64,000 nt of DNA from Candidatus Skiveiella danica (GTDB taxonomy: Bacteria > Pseudomonadota > Gammaproteobacteria > Burkholderiales > Burkholderiaceae_C): assembly GCA_016721925.1 (NCBI GenBank), contig JADKHE010000004.1, forward strand, positions 124,001-188,000. The letters run 5' to 3'. The notes under the pieces are model-generated. The model saw nothing but the letters and a program-made list of their open reading frames with translations. It ran no database searches and was not told where the DNA came from. Made by a program: the position numbers and the translations under genes. Numbering within the stretch: the first letter of the stretch is position 1; every line of letters starts with the position of its first letter. Shown one piece after another: positions 17,377 to 25,668 of the stretch.

Positions 17377-18414
17377 TCAGGCCGGTGTGCTCAGCGCATG
17401 GGCCGTCACCACCAGCTGTTCCAGACGCGCCTTGGCAGCGCCCGATTCAATGGCTGCGCGGGCACGCTCGACACCGTCCTTCATGGTGTCCGCGACGTTG
17501 GCCGCATACAGTGCCACGCCGGCGTTCAAGATCACGATGTCGCGCGCCGCACCGTGCTGATTGTCCAGCACATCCAGCAGCAAGGCCCGCGACTGATCAG
17601 GCGTCTCCACCTTCAGAGCGCGGTTGCTGGCCATCGCCAGGCCGAAATCCTCGGGATGGATTTCGTACTCGGTGATCTCGCCATCGCGCAGTTCGCCCAC
17701 CATCGTCGCAGCGCCCAGGCTGACCTCGTCCAGCCCGTCGCGCCCGTACACCACCACGGCATGCTCGGTGCCCAGGCGCTGCAGCGCACGCACCTGGATG
17801 CCCACCAGATCCGGGTGAAAGACGCCCATCAGGATATTGGGCGCGGACGCCGGGTTGGTCAGCGGCCCAAGGATGTTGAAGATGGTCTTGATGCCCAACT
17901 CGCGTCGCACCGGCGCCACGTTCTTCATGGCCGGGTGGTGGTTGGGTGCAAACATGAAGCCGATGCCGACCTCGTCGATGCAGCGCGCAATCGCCTCGGG
18001 CGACAGGTTGATGTTGACGCCCAGACTCTCCAGCACATCGGCACTGCCCGACTTGCTGCTGACGCTGCGCCCGCCGTGCTTGCTGACCTTGGCACCCGCC
18101 GCTGCGGCCACGAACATGGAACAGGTGGAGATGTTGAAGGTGTGCGAGCCGTCGCCCCCGGTGCCCACGATGTCCACCAGATGGGTCTTGTCGGCCACAT
18201 GGACCTTGGTGGAAAACTCGCGCATCACCTGGGCTGCGGCGGTGATTTCCCCGATGGTCTCCTTCTTCACGCGCAGGCCCGTGATGAGAGCGGCCATCAG
18301 GACCGGCGACACCTCGCCCTTCATGATCATGCGCATGAGATGCAGCATCTCGTCATGAAAGATTTCGCGGTGCTCGATGGTGCGCTGCAGCGCTTCCTGT
18401 GGGGTCATGGGCAT
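17377..18414 (-). CDS. trpD: anthranilate phosphoribosyltransferase
   Basis: The 345-residue protein is full length, with the PRPP-binding motif GTGGDGSHTFNIST and the anthranilate-site KHGGRSVSSKSGSAD. The ...GVFHPDLVGIQVRAL segment follows, typical of TrpD. It catalyses the second step of tryptophan synthesis. The start at 18414 (MPMTPQ) has GAGGAG upstream; a second ATG two codons in is possible. The gene begins 10 bp after the LysE-type exporter gene and ends one base before the 43-residue reading frame. Confidence 0.98.
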   Translation of the reverse strand: MPMTPQEALQRTIEHREIFHDEMLHLMRMIMKGEVSPVLMAALITGLRVKKETIGEITAAAQVMREFSTKVHVADKTHLVDIVGTGGDGSHTFNISTCSMFVAAAAGAKVSKHGGRSVSSKSGSADVLESLGVNINLSPEAIARCIDEVGIGFMFAPNHHPAMKNVAPVRRELGIKTIFNILGPLTNPASAPNILMGVFHPDLVGIQVRALQRLGTEHAVVVYGRDGLDEVSLGAATMVGELRDGEITEYEIHPEDFGLAMASNRALKVETPDQSRALLLDVLDNQHGAARDIVILNAGVALYAANVADTMKDGVERARAAIESGAAKARLEQLVVTAHALSTPA

Positions 18415-18424
18415 GGGAGGCTCC

Positions 18425-19099
18425 TCATGGTTGGGGAAATTCGGAAAAAGCCAGCTTCAGGCCGAAGCCGACAAACATTGCACCAGCGATTCGGTCGAGC
18501 CAGCGCGTGGCGGTATTGAGCCGCTGTTGCACGGTGCCCAGGCGCTGGCGGGCCCAGGCCGCGGCCATCGCCCAGCCCAGGTTGACCCAAAGGCCGTTGA
18601 AGTTGAACAGCAATCCCAACAACAGGAAGGCCAGGGTCTGGTCCCGTGCCTGCGGCGCAATGAATTGCGGCAGGAACGCCAGGAAGAACAGCGCCACCTT
18701 GGGATTGAGGGCATTGGTCCAGAACCCCTGCAAGAACACATGTTTCAGGCTTTTTTCGCCATTTCCCAGCGTGGATAGGTCATTTTCAGCTATCGAAACA
18801 GGATTTCCGGGCCGGCAGGGGCGCAGCATCGAAAGCCCCATATAGAGCAGGTAGGCCGCCCCGAGCCATTTCAGCAGGCCAAATGCGGTGGCCGAGGCCG
18901 CAATCAGCGCGCTCACGCCAACCGCAGCGGCGACGATGTGCACGAAGCAGCCTGCCGTGATACCCAACGCGGCCACCGCGCCAGCCCTGGCGCCCGCGCG
19001 CAGCGCGTGGCTGACGATGTAGAGCACATCCGGCCCTGGCGTCAGGTTCAGCAGCAGCCCGGCGGCGATGAACACGCCAAGGTGGTCGAGGTTCGGCAC
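18425..19099 (-). CDS. LysE/RhtB-family amino-acid exporter carrying an in-frame repeat
   Basis: The 224-residue inner-membrane protein starts at a GTG at 19099 with CTGGAGCGC upstream. It has LysE/RhtB features: five to six hydrophobic helices, NLTPGPDVLYIV (residues 18-29) and FWTNALNPKVALFFLAFLPQF (126-146). The family exports amino acids such as homoserine, threonine or lysine; the substrate here is unknown. Residues 101-114 (IAENDLSTLGNG) are encoded by a copy of the dispersed repeat and lie in the cytoplasmic loop, where they appear tolerated. It lies between the threonine aldolase and trpD on one transcript. Confidence 0.85.
   Translation of the reverse strand: MPNLDHLGVFIAAGLLLNLTPGPDVLYIVSHALRAGARAGAVAALGITAGCFVHIVAAAVGVSALIAASATAFGLLKWLGAAYLLYMGLSMLRPCRPGNPVSIAENDLSTLGNGEKSLKHVFLQGFWTNALNPKVALFFLAFLPQFIAPQARDQTLAFLLLGLLFNFNGLWVNLGWAMAAAWARQRLGTVQQRLNTATRWLDRIAGAMFVGFGLKLAFSEFPQP
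18756..18797 (-). repeat. dispersed hairpin repeat, copy A (inside the exporter gene)
   Basis: On the minus strand: GATAGC, a spacer, ATGACC, and CCACGCTGGGAAATGG. It is in frame with the LysE-family gene and adds about 14 residues. Confidence 0.75.
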
Positions 19100-19121
19100 G
19101 GTGTGGGCGCTCCAGTTCGGG

Positions 19122-20213
19122 TCAGCGGCCGAAGAAGGACCGGATGGCGGCCACGGCGCGGTCCACGCCGGCCGCATCCACGTCCAGGTGGGTCACGAAG
19201 CGCAGCCGGTACAGCCCCGTGGCCAGCACGCCGTGGCCCGCCAGGTGCCGTAGCAGCGCACCCGAGCGTTCGAGCGCATCACCGGTCAGGTCGGCAAACA
19301 CGATGTTGGTCTGCGGCGCCTGTACCTGCAGACCCTCAATGCCCGCGAGCCCGTCCGCCAGTCGGCGCGCCAGTGCGTGGTCCAGCGCCAGGCGCTCGAC
19401 ATGGTTTTCCAGCGCATACAGGGCCGCCGCCGCCAGCAGGCCCGCCTGCCGCATGCCACCGCCGGCCATCTTGCGGATGCGGTGCGCCCGCGCGATGAAG
19501 TCCCTCGAGCCGCACAGCGCCGAGCCGACCGGCGCCCCAAGGCCCTTGCTGAAGCAGACCGAGACGCTGTCAAAGCACGCGGCGACGCGACGCGCCTCCA
19601 GCTCGGCACTGGACTTCATGAGCGCCGCCTGCGCCACCGCCGCGTTGAACAGCCGCGCCCCGTCCAGATGGCGGGCCAGCCCGCGGCTGGATGCGAGCGC
19701 GGTGGCGGCTTGCACATAGTCGAACGGCAGAAGGCTGCCGCCCAAGGTGTTTTCCAGCGCCAGCAGCCGGGTGCGTGCGAAATGCGCGTCGTCGGGCTTG
19801 ATCGCGGCCTCGATGTCGGCCAGCGCCAGCATGCCATCGGCCTGGTGGGCGATCGGCTGGGGCTGCACGCTGCCCAGCACCGCGGCGCCGCCGCCTTCCC
19901 ACCGGTAGCAATGCGCCATCTGGCCGACGAGGTACTCGTCACCGCGCTGGCAGTGGGCCAGGATGGCGCACAGGTTGCTCTGGGTGCCCGTGGGCACGAA
20001 CAGGGCGGCTTCGAAGCCGAGCAGGCCGGCAATTCGCTCCTGCAGCGCGTTGACGGTGGGATCGTCGCCAAAGACATCGTCGCCCAGCGGCGCGGCCATC
20101 ATGGCCTCGCGCATGGCACCGGTCGGGCGGGTCACGGTGTCGCTGCGCAGATCCACGACCTCAACGGCATTTCTTGAATCATTGGCCTCCCAGCGCAAGG
20201 GTGTTGTGTGCAC
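19122..20213 (-). CDS. ltaE: low-specificity L-threonine aldolase
   Basis: This 363-residue PLP enzyme begins its fold with VDLRSDTVTRPTGAMREAM. It has HLDGARLFNA, the Asp-Gly-Ala-Arg that contacts PLP, and SVCFSKGLGAPVGS with the PLP lysine. It cleaves L-threonine and L-allo-threonine to glycine and acetaldehyde. It sits 15 bp after trpG and 22 bp before the LysE-type exporter. An enzyme of threonine/glycine metabolism followed by an amino-acid exporter inside a trp operon suggests shared transcription rather than a shared pathway. Confidence 0.93.
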   Translation of the reverse strand: MHTTPLRWEANDSRNAVEVVDLRSDTVTRPTGAMREAMMAAPLGDDVFGDDPTVNALQERIAGLLGFEAALFVPTGTQSNLCAILAHCQRGDEYLVGQMAHCYRWEGGGAAVLGSVQPQPIAHQADGMLALADIEAAIKPDDAHFARTRLLALENTLGGSLLPFDYVQAATALASSRGLARHLDGARLFNAAVAQAALMKSSAELEARRVAACFDSVSVCFSKGLGAPVGSALCGSRDFIARAHRIRKMAGGGMRQAGLLAAAALYALENHVERLALDHALARRLADGLAGIEGLQVQAPQTNIVFADLTGDALERSGALLRHLAGHGVLATGLYRLRFVTHLDVDAAGVDRAVAAIRSFFGR

Positions 20214-20228
20214 GATTCAGGATCCATT

Positions 20229-20825
<597 letters not shown>

Positions 20826-20828
20826 GAT

Positions 20829-22349
20829 TCACTCCAGCCCTTCTTCGACCAGTTCCGCGGCGCGCAGCAGCGCGCGTGCCTTGTGTTCGGTTTCCCTCCA
20901 CTCCATCTCGGGCACCGAGTCGGCCACCACGCCGGCCGCGGCCTGCACATAGAGCGTGCCATCCTTGATGATGCCGGTGCGGATGGCGATGGCCACGTCC
21001 ATGTCGCCGGCATAGCTGAGGTACCCACAGGCGCCGCCGTACAGGCCGCGCTTGGTGGGCTCCAGTTGGTCGATCACTTCCATCGCATGCACCTTGGGCG
21101 CGCCGGTCAGCGTGCCGGCCGGGAAGGTGGCCTTGAGCACGTCCATGCTGGTCATGCCGTCGTTCAGGAGGCCCTCAACGTTGCTCACGATGTGCATCAC
21201 GTGGCTGTAACGCTCGACCGTAAAGGCCTCGGTCACCTTGACACTGCCGATCTTCGCAATGCGGCCGATGTCGTTGCGCGCCAGGTCGATCAGCATGACG
21301 TGCTCGGCGCGCTCCTTCGGGTCGTTGACGAGTTCCACCTCGGCCGCCTTGTCCTTTTCGGGCGTGGCGCCGCGAGGCTTGGTGCCGGCGAGCGGCCGGA
21401 TCGTGATCTTCTGACCCTCATCGGTCTGTTCCTGGCGCACCAGGATCTCGGGCGAAGCGCCCACCACATGGAAGTCCCCGAAGTGGTAGTAATACATGTA
21501 GGGGCTCGGGTTGAGCGAGCGCAGCGCGCGGTACAGCGACAGCGGGCTCTCGGTGTAGCGCTTCTTGATGCGCTGGCCCACCTGCACCTGCATGAAGTCG
21601 CCGCCGGCGATCAACTCCTTGGCGCGCTCCACCGCGGCCAGGTAATCGGCCTTGGCAAAGTCGCGCTCGGCCGGGTAGCCCTGGCTGGGCTTGACCACCG
21701 GCGCGCTGACCGAGTACTTGAGCTGATCCTTCAGGTCGCGCAGGCGCTTCTTGGCGTTGGTGTAGGCCTCGGGCTGCGCCGGATCGGCATAGACGATCAG
21801 GTAGAGCTTGCCGGAGAGGTTGTCGATGACGGCGAGCTCCTCGCACTGCAGCAGCAGGATGTCCGGGCAACCCAGCGTATCGGGCGGGCAGGTCTTTTCG
21901 AGCTTCTTCTCGATGTAGCGCACCGTGTCGTAGCCGAAGTAGCCGGCCAGTCCGCCGCAAAAGCGCGGCAGGCCGGGGCGCAGCGCCACCTTGAAGCGCT
22001 TCTGGTAGTCGGCGATGAAGTCCAGCGGCGTCTTGCAGGAGCCGGCTTTGGCATGGCGCACGGTCTCGACGACCACGCCGTCGCGCACGACTTCGGTCAC
22101 GGCCTGCGGGCCGAAGCCACTCGCCCGCACCAGCGTGCGCGCGGGCAGGCCGATGAAGCTGTAGCGGCCAAAACGCTCGCCACCCACCACGGATTCGAGC
22201 AGGAAGCTGTACCGGCCGCCGTCTTTCGAATGCGCCAGCTTGAGGTACAACGACAAAGGGGTTTCGAGGTCAGCGAACGCCTCGACCATCAAGGGAATGC
22301 GGTTATAGCCTTGACCGGCCAGGCTTTTGAATTCGAGTTCGGTGATCAT
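20829..22349 (-). CDS. trpE: anthranilate synthase component I
   Basis: This 506-residue chorismate-binding enzyme has the N-terminal feedback-site LLES motif (SFLLESVVGGERFGRYSFIG) typical of Trp-inhibited TrpE. The catalytic C-terminal half carries AGTKPRGATPEKD, DLARNDIGR, and GAPKVHAMEVIDQLEP. It makes anthranilate from chorismate and ammonia. The start has GTGGAGGCTCAAC upstream. That Shine-Dalgarno sits in the loop of a 5-bp TGAGC/GCTCA stem, and a 200-bp leader with a possible Trp-codon peptide precedes it. Confidence 0.98.
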   Translation of the reverse strand: MITELEFKSLAGQGYNRIPLMVEAFADLETPLSLYLKLAHSKDGGRYSFLLESVVGGERFGRYSFIGLPARTLVRASGFGPQAVTEVVRDGVVVETVRHAKAGSCKTPLDFIADYQKRFKVALRPGLPRFCGGLAGYFGYDTVRYIEKKLEKTCPPDTLGCPDILLLQCEELAVIDNLSGKLYLIVYADPAQPEAYTNAKKRLRDLKDQLKYSVSAPVVKPSQGYPAERDFAKADYLAAVERAKELIAGGDFMQVQVGQRIKKRYTESPLSLYRALRSLNPSPYMYYYHFGDFHVVGASPEILVRQEQTDEGQKITIRPLAGTKPRGATPEKDKAAEVELVNDPKERAEHVMLIDLARNDIGRIAKIGSVKVTEAFTVERYSHVMHIVSNVEGLLNDGMTSMDVLKATFPAGTLTGAPKVHAMEVIDQLEPTKRGLYGGACGYLSYAGDMDVAIAIRTGIIKDGTLYVQAAAGVVADSVPEMEWRETEHKARALLRAAELVEEGLE

Positions 22350-22430
22350 GTTGAGCCTCCACGCTCAGCACCACGCGCTGGGTGCATCTGTTTCATCCAT
22401 CGCCGCAGCCGGGGTAGGGGCCGGGCACCT

Positions 22431-22502
22431 GGCGCGGGAGGACCGCGCCGCTCAGAGTCGCACGTTTGCTGGCTTGCGCCAGGGCCAGGCTCCCCGGCCC
22501 TG
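22431..22502 (-). promoter_or_regulatory. trpE leader hairpins
   Basis: Three stems on the minus strand. H1 (22480-22502) is CAGGGCC/GGCCCTG and contains the Trp codons in its 3' arm. H2 (22469-22482) is CTGGC-GCAA-GCCAG and shares bases with H1, so the two exclude each other. H3 (22431-22449) is GGCGCGG/CCGCGCC. H3 has no T tract, so it does not look like a standard intrinsic terminator. Confidence 0.45.
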
Positions 22503-22547
22503 AAGACCTGCGGAACCCTTCGGATGGATCGTGCTTGGGATGAACAT
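22452..22547 (-). CDS. possible trpE leader peptide
   Basis: A 31-codon frame (ATG at 22547, TGA at 22452-22454) lies 102 bp upstream of trpE and contains TGG CCC TGG at codons 21-23, giving AWPWR. The Trp codons fall in the 3' arm of one hairpin and overlap a competing one, as expected for a ribosome-sensed leader. An extended -10 (TGCTACACT) ends 9 bases before the ATG, so the message would begin almost at the start codon. No Shine-Dalgarno is seen. Conservation is untested, and two Trp codons in GC-rich DNA could be chance. Confidence 0.45.
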   Translation of the reverse strand: MFIPSTIHPKGSAGLQGRGAWPWRKPANVRL

Positions 22548-22709
22548 GATGGGCGCAGTGTAGCAAACCGCGCCGCGGTGTCTTGAGACCGGTCAAGCCT
22601 CCCACTACGGCAAAACCCTGTAACGCCCCGGTAACACCCGCACGAGAATGAAGACTTCCTTCTGCCCTTCTCATCCCTGAACCACGAACCGATACTGGAG
22701 CGCACCACT

Positions 22710-23291
22710 ATGAAACGAATTCGCAATTTGATGCTGGGAGCCGCATTGAGCCTGCTGACCGCGGTCAGCATGGCGGCAACGGTTGATGTGTCCGGCGTCA
22801 AGATGGAAGACACCATTGAGTTCCGGGGCGCCAAGTTGGAGCTCAACGGTGCCGGTGTGCGCTACAAGGCCGTGTTCAAGGTCTATGCCGCCGGCCTGTA
22901 CCTGACGAAGAAGGCCGCCACCGCCGAGGAAGTCATGGTCGCAACCGGGCCCAAACGCTTGAGCATCACCATGCTGCGCGAGATCGACTCCGCCGAACTC
23001 GGCAAACTGTTCACGCGCGGCGTGGAGGACAACAGCCCCCGCAGCGAGATGTCCAAGCTCATTCCGGGCCTGATGCGCATGAGCCAGATCTTCAGCGACC
23101 AGAAGAAACTCTTGCCCGGCGAGAACTTCCTGATCGAGTGGGTCCCTGGCACTGGCACGGTCATCACCGTCAAGGGCAAGGTGCAGGGCGAACCTTTCAA
23201 GGAGCCCGAGTTCTTCAACGCGCTGATGCGGATCTGGCTCGGCCCCAACCCGGCCGACTGGAAACTGAAGGACGCCTTGCTCGGCAAGTAA
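22710..23291 (+). CDS. secreted chalcone-isomerase-like protein
   Basis: This 193-residue protein has a signal peptide (about residues 1-22, cut after SMA). The mature part reads GVRYKAVFKVYAAGLYL near the start and SITMLREIDSAELGKLFTRG in the middle, typical of bacterial chalcone-isomerase-like (chalcone_3) proteins of the periplasm. Bacterial members are not known to act on flavonoids, and their function is unsettled. It is monocistronic on the plus strand between trpE and gph, both on the minus strand. Confidence 0.8.
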   Translation: MKRIRNLMLGAALSLLTAVSMAATVDVSGVKMEDTIEFRGAKLELNGAGVRYKAVFKVYAAGLYLTKKAATAEEVMVATGPKRLSITMLREIDSAELGKLFTRGVEDNSPRSEMSKLIPGLMRMSQIFSDQKKLLPGENFLIEWVPGTGTVITVKGKVQGEPFKEPEFFNALMRIWLGPNPADWKLKDALLGK

Positions 23292-23294
23292 GCG

Positions 23295-24008
23295 TCAGTT
23301 GCGCCGCGCCAGCAGAGCGGCGAGTTCATCCAGCGAGTCCAGGTAGCCGTCGGCATCGACCGAGCGCACCGGCTCGCCGTGGTTGTAGCCGTAGGTGACC
23401 AGCACCACCGGGCAACCGGCCGCACGTGCGGCCTGCGCATCGTTGCTGGAATCCCCGATCATCAGGGTGCGGGCAGGCTCGCTGCCCAAGGCCTCACAGG
23501 TCTTGAGCAGCGGCAAAGGGTCCGGCTTCTTGCGATCGAACGCATCGCCACCGAATACTTCACTGAAATATCCGTCCAGCCCCTTGGCCTGCAGCAGGGG
23601 CCGCGCAAACGCGGTCGGCTTGTTGGTCAGGCAGGCCAGTCGCAGCCCCCGCTCCCGCAGCGCCAGCAGTCCCTCGCGCACCCCCGCATACACCGCGCTG
23701 TACCGGCCGTTGATCAGCAGGTAGTGCTCCTGATAGGCACGCCAGGCCCGGTTGACGAGGTCTTCGGGTGCGACGGAATCCGCGACACCGCGCTGTCGCT
23801 CCCCATGGGCCAGCACCGAGCGGATCAGGTGCTCGGAGCCTTTGCCGACGAGTTGTCCGATCACGGTGCGCGTCACCGGTGGCCGATCGAGCGTCGCCAG
23901 CATGTGATTGAGCGCAACTTCAAAGTCACCGAGGGTGTCAACCAGTGTGCCGTCGAGGTCGACGATGCAGGCCTGCAGGCGAGTGGCTTCAGACAGATTC
24001 AATTTCAT
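23295..24008 (-). CDS. gph: phosphoglycolate phosphatase
   Basis: This 237-residue HAD-superfamily hydrolase has the nucleophile motif VDLDGTLVDT (residues 17-26), CLTNKP as motif II, and MIGDSSNDAQAARAAG as the Mg2+-binding motif. It dephosphorylates 2-phosphoglycolate formed during repair of oxidised DNA 3' ends. In many proteobacteria it forms rpe-gph-trpE. Here the three are on one strand in that order, but plus-strand genes intervene. It converges with the chalcone-isomerase-like gene, the two stops only 3 bp apart. Confidence 0.93.
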   Translation of the reverse strand: MKLNLSEATRLQACIVDLDGTLVDTLGDFEVALNHMLATLDRPPVTRTVIGQLVGKGSEHLIRSVLAHGERQRGVADSVAPEDLVNRAWRAYQEHYLLINGRYSAVYAGVREGLLALRERGLRLACLTNKPTAFARPLLQAKGLDGYFSEVFGGDAFDRKKPDPLPLLKTCEALGSEPARTLMIGDSSNDAQAARAAGCPVVLVTYGYNHGEPVRSVDADGYLDSLDELAALLARRN

Positions 24009-24093
24009 TGACCGTATTCACGTTTGCCCGGTACACCGGGGGGTTCAATCGCAGTATGCTGCGCGACTTGTACTTTCCCATCAGGAGACCGCC

Positions 24094-24522
24094 ATGCGAC
24101 GCCTTATTCATTCCTTCCTGGCCCTGATCGGATCGCTGTTGATCTGCGGCGCTGCGCTGGCGCAGGACAAGGTGGTCTACCACATCGACAATGCCGAGGC
24201 CCAGGCCACCAAGGGGTTGCGCAACATCCGCAACCATCTCGATGTGGCGCCGGAGACGAAGATCATCGTGGTCACCCATGCCGATGGCGTGGACTTCCTG
24301 ATGGACGGCGCCAAGGACAAGAAAAACCCCAGCATCGACTACGCCTCACTGGTCAGCGCGCTGAAAGCCCGCGGCGTGCGCTTCGAGGTCTGCGAAATCA
24401 CGCTGAGAAACCGCAACCTGAAGAAAGACCAGTTCAGCATGGATGCCGAATTCACACCCTCTGGCGTGGTGCGCATCGGCCAGCTGCAGACACGCGAGCA
24501 GTTCGGCTACATCAAGCCCTGA
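24094..24522 (+). CDS. secreted DsrE-family protein
   Basis: This 142-residue protein starts at the ATG at 24094 with AGGAGACC upstream. Residues 1-23 are a signal peptide (LIGSLLICGAALA). The rest (KVVYHIDNAEAQATKGLRN, then IIVVTHADGVDFLMDGAKD and FEVCEITLRNRNL) is the DsrE/DsrF-like fold found in small periplasmic sulfur-metabolism-related proteins. Cys113 (in FEVCEITL) is at the position where catalytic DsrE proteins have a cysteine. The exact role is unknown. It is encoded opposite to both neighbours, gph and rpe. Confidence 0.78.
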   Translation: MRRLIHSFLALIGSLLICGAALAQDKVVYHIDNAEAQATKGLRNIRNHLDVAPETKIIVVTHADGVDFLMDGAKDKKNPSIDYASLVSALKARGVRFEVCEITLRNRNLKKDQFSMDAEFTPSGVVRIGQLQTREQFGYIKP

Positions 24523-24552
24523 GGCGGCGCCCTGGCCCTTTGGCACGGGCAC

Positions 24553-25236
24553 TCAACTCGCCAGCTCCGCGCGCATGGCGTCGATCACGCCCTGGTAGTC
24601 GGGTTTGCCAAAAATCGCGCTGCCGGCGACAAAGGTGTCTGCGCCGGCATCAGCCACGCGGCGGATGTTGTCGGTCTTGACGCCGCCGTCCACTTCCAGA
24701 CGGATGTCACGGCCCGTCGCGTCAATGCGTTTGCGCGCCGCCTCGATCTTGCGCAGGGCACTGTCGATGAAGCTCTGCCCGCCGAAGCCCGGGTTCACCG
24801 ACATGATCAGGATCAGGTCGATGTCGTCGATCACCCAGTCCAGCACATCCAGCGGCGTGGCCGGGTTGAACACCAGACCGGCCTGGCAGCCCATGGACTT
24901 GATGGCCTGCACGCTGCGATGCACATGGGCCGAGGCCTCGGGGTGGAAGCTGATCAGGTCGGCGCCGGCGTCGGCAAAGGCCGCGGCCAGCGCATCGACC
25001 GGCTGGATCATCAGGTGCACGTCGATCGGCACCGGCGTGCCGTCCGGCTTTCTGGCATGGGGCTTCAGTGCTTGGCAGACCATCGGCCCGAAAGTCAGGT
25101 TGGGCACGTAGTGGTTGTCCATGACGTCGAAATGAACCCAGTCGGCGCCAGCGGCAAGGACGCTGCGGACCTCCTCGCCCAGGCGGGCGAAGTCGGCCGA
25201 GAGGATCGAGGGGGCAATGCGGTAGGTGGTGCTCAT
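24553..25236 (-). CDS. rpe: ribulose-phosphate 3-epimerase
   Basis: This 227-residue TIM barrel has the metal-site and substrate motifs APSILSADFARLGEE, WVHFDVMDNHYVPNLTFGP, MSVNPGFGGQSFI and EVDGGVKTDNI. It interconverts ribulose-5-P and xylulose-5-P in the pentose-phosphate (or Calvin) pathway. It reads divergently from apaG with only 29 bp between starts, so their promoters must overlap or lie inside the genes. Confidence 0.97.
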   Translation of the reverse strand: MSTTYRIAPSILSADFARLGEEVRSVLAAGADWVHFDVMDNHYVPNLTFGPMVCQALKPHARKPDGTPVPIDVHLMIQPVDALAAAFADAGADLISFHPEASAHVHRSVQAIKSMGCQAGLVFNPATPLDVLDWVIDDIDLILIMSVNPGFGGQSFIDSALRKIEAARKRIDATGRDIRLEVDGGVKTDNIRRVADAGADTFVAGSAIFGKPDYQGVIDAMRAELAS

Positions 25237-25265
25237 CGCCGGATTGTCGCAGTTACCATTGCCTC

Positions 25266-25655
25266 ATGAGCACCCCCGAGATTGACGTCCGCGTCGAACC
25301 ACGCTACCTGCCCGAGGAGTCCGATCCGTTGCAGGAAACCTACGGCTTTGCCTACACCATCACCCTGTCCAATCATGGTGAAGTGCCCGCGCAACTGATC
25401 TCGCGGCACTGGATCATCCTGGACGCCGACGGCCACCGCGAAGAGGTGCGCGGCCTGGGCGTGGTGGGACATCAGCCCCTGCTCAAGCCGGGCGAAGGCT
25501 TTGAGTACACCAGCGGCTGCCGGCTGCGTACGCCCACCGGCACGATGGAGGGCACTTATTTCTTCGTCAAGGAGGATGGCGCCTCCTTCGAGGTACCCAT
25601 TCCCCGCTTCACGCTCGACGCCACCGGCCAGACCGGCGGCCGCGTGCTGCACTAG
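25266..25655 (+). CDS. apaG: ApaG domain protein
   Basis: This 129-residue protein is the normal length for ApaG. It has VRVEPRYLPEESDPLQETY, FAYTITLSNHGEVPAQLISR, then GEGFEYTSGCRLRTPTGTMEGTY, which are family hallmarks of a fibronectin-III-like beta sandwich. It is linked to Co2+ resistance and Mg2+ transport in Salmonella, but its biochemical role is unclear. The gcr gene follows 13 bp downstream, so they are probably co-transcribed. Confidence 0.95.
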   Translation: MSTPEIDVRVEPRYLPEESDPLQETYGFAYTITLSNHGEVPAQLISRHWIILDADGHREEVRGLGVVGHQPLLKPGEGFEYTSGCRLRTPTGTMEGTYFFVKEDGASFEVPIPRFTLDATGQTGGRVLH

Positions 25656-25668
25656 GCTGCGCTCCGCC

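Noticed and set aside
22350..22452. Intrinsic terminator in the trpE leader
   Set aside because: GC-rich stems are present but no T run follows any of them, so a standard attenuator terminator is not supported.
22565..22610. TTGACC upstream of trpE as a -35 box
   Set aside because: The distance to the TACACT element is 28 bases, too long for a sigma-70 promoter. A poorer AAGACA at 16 bases or an extended -10 fits better.
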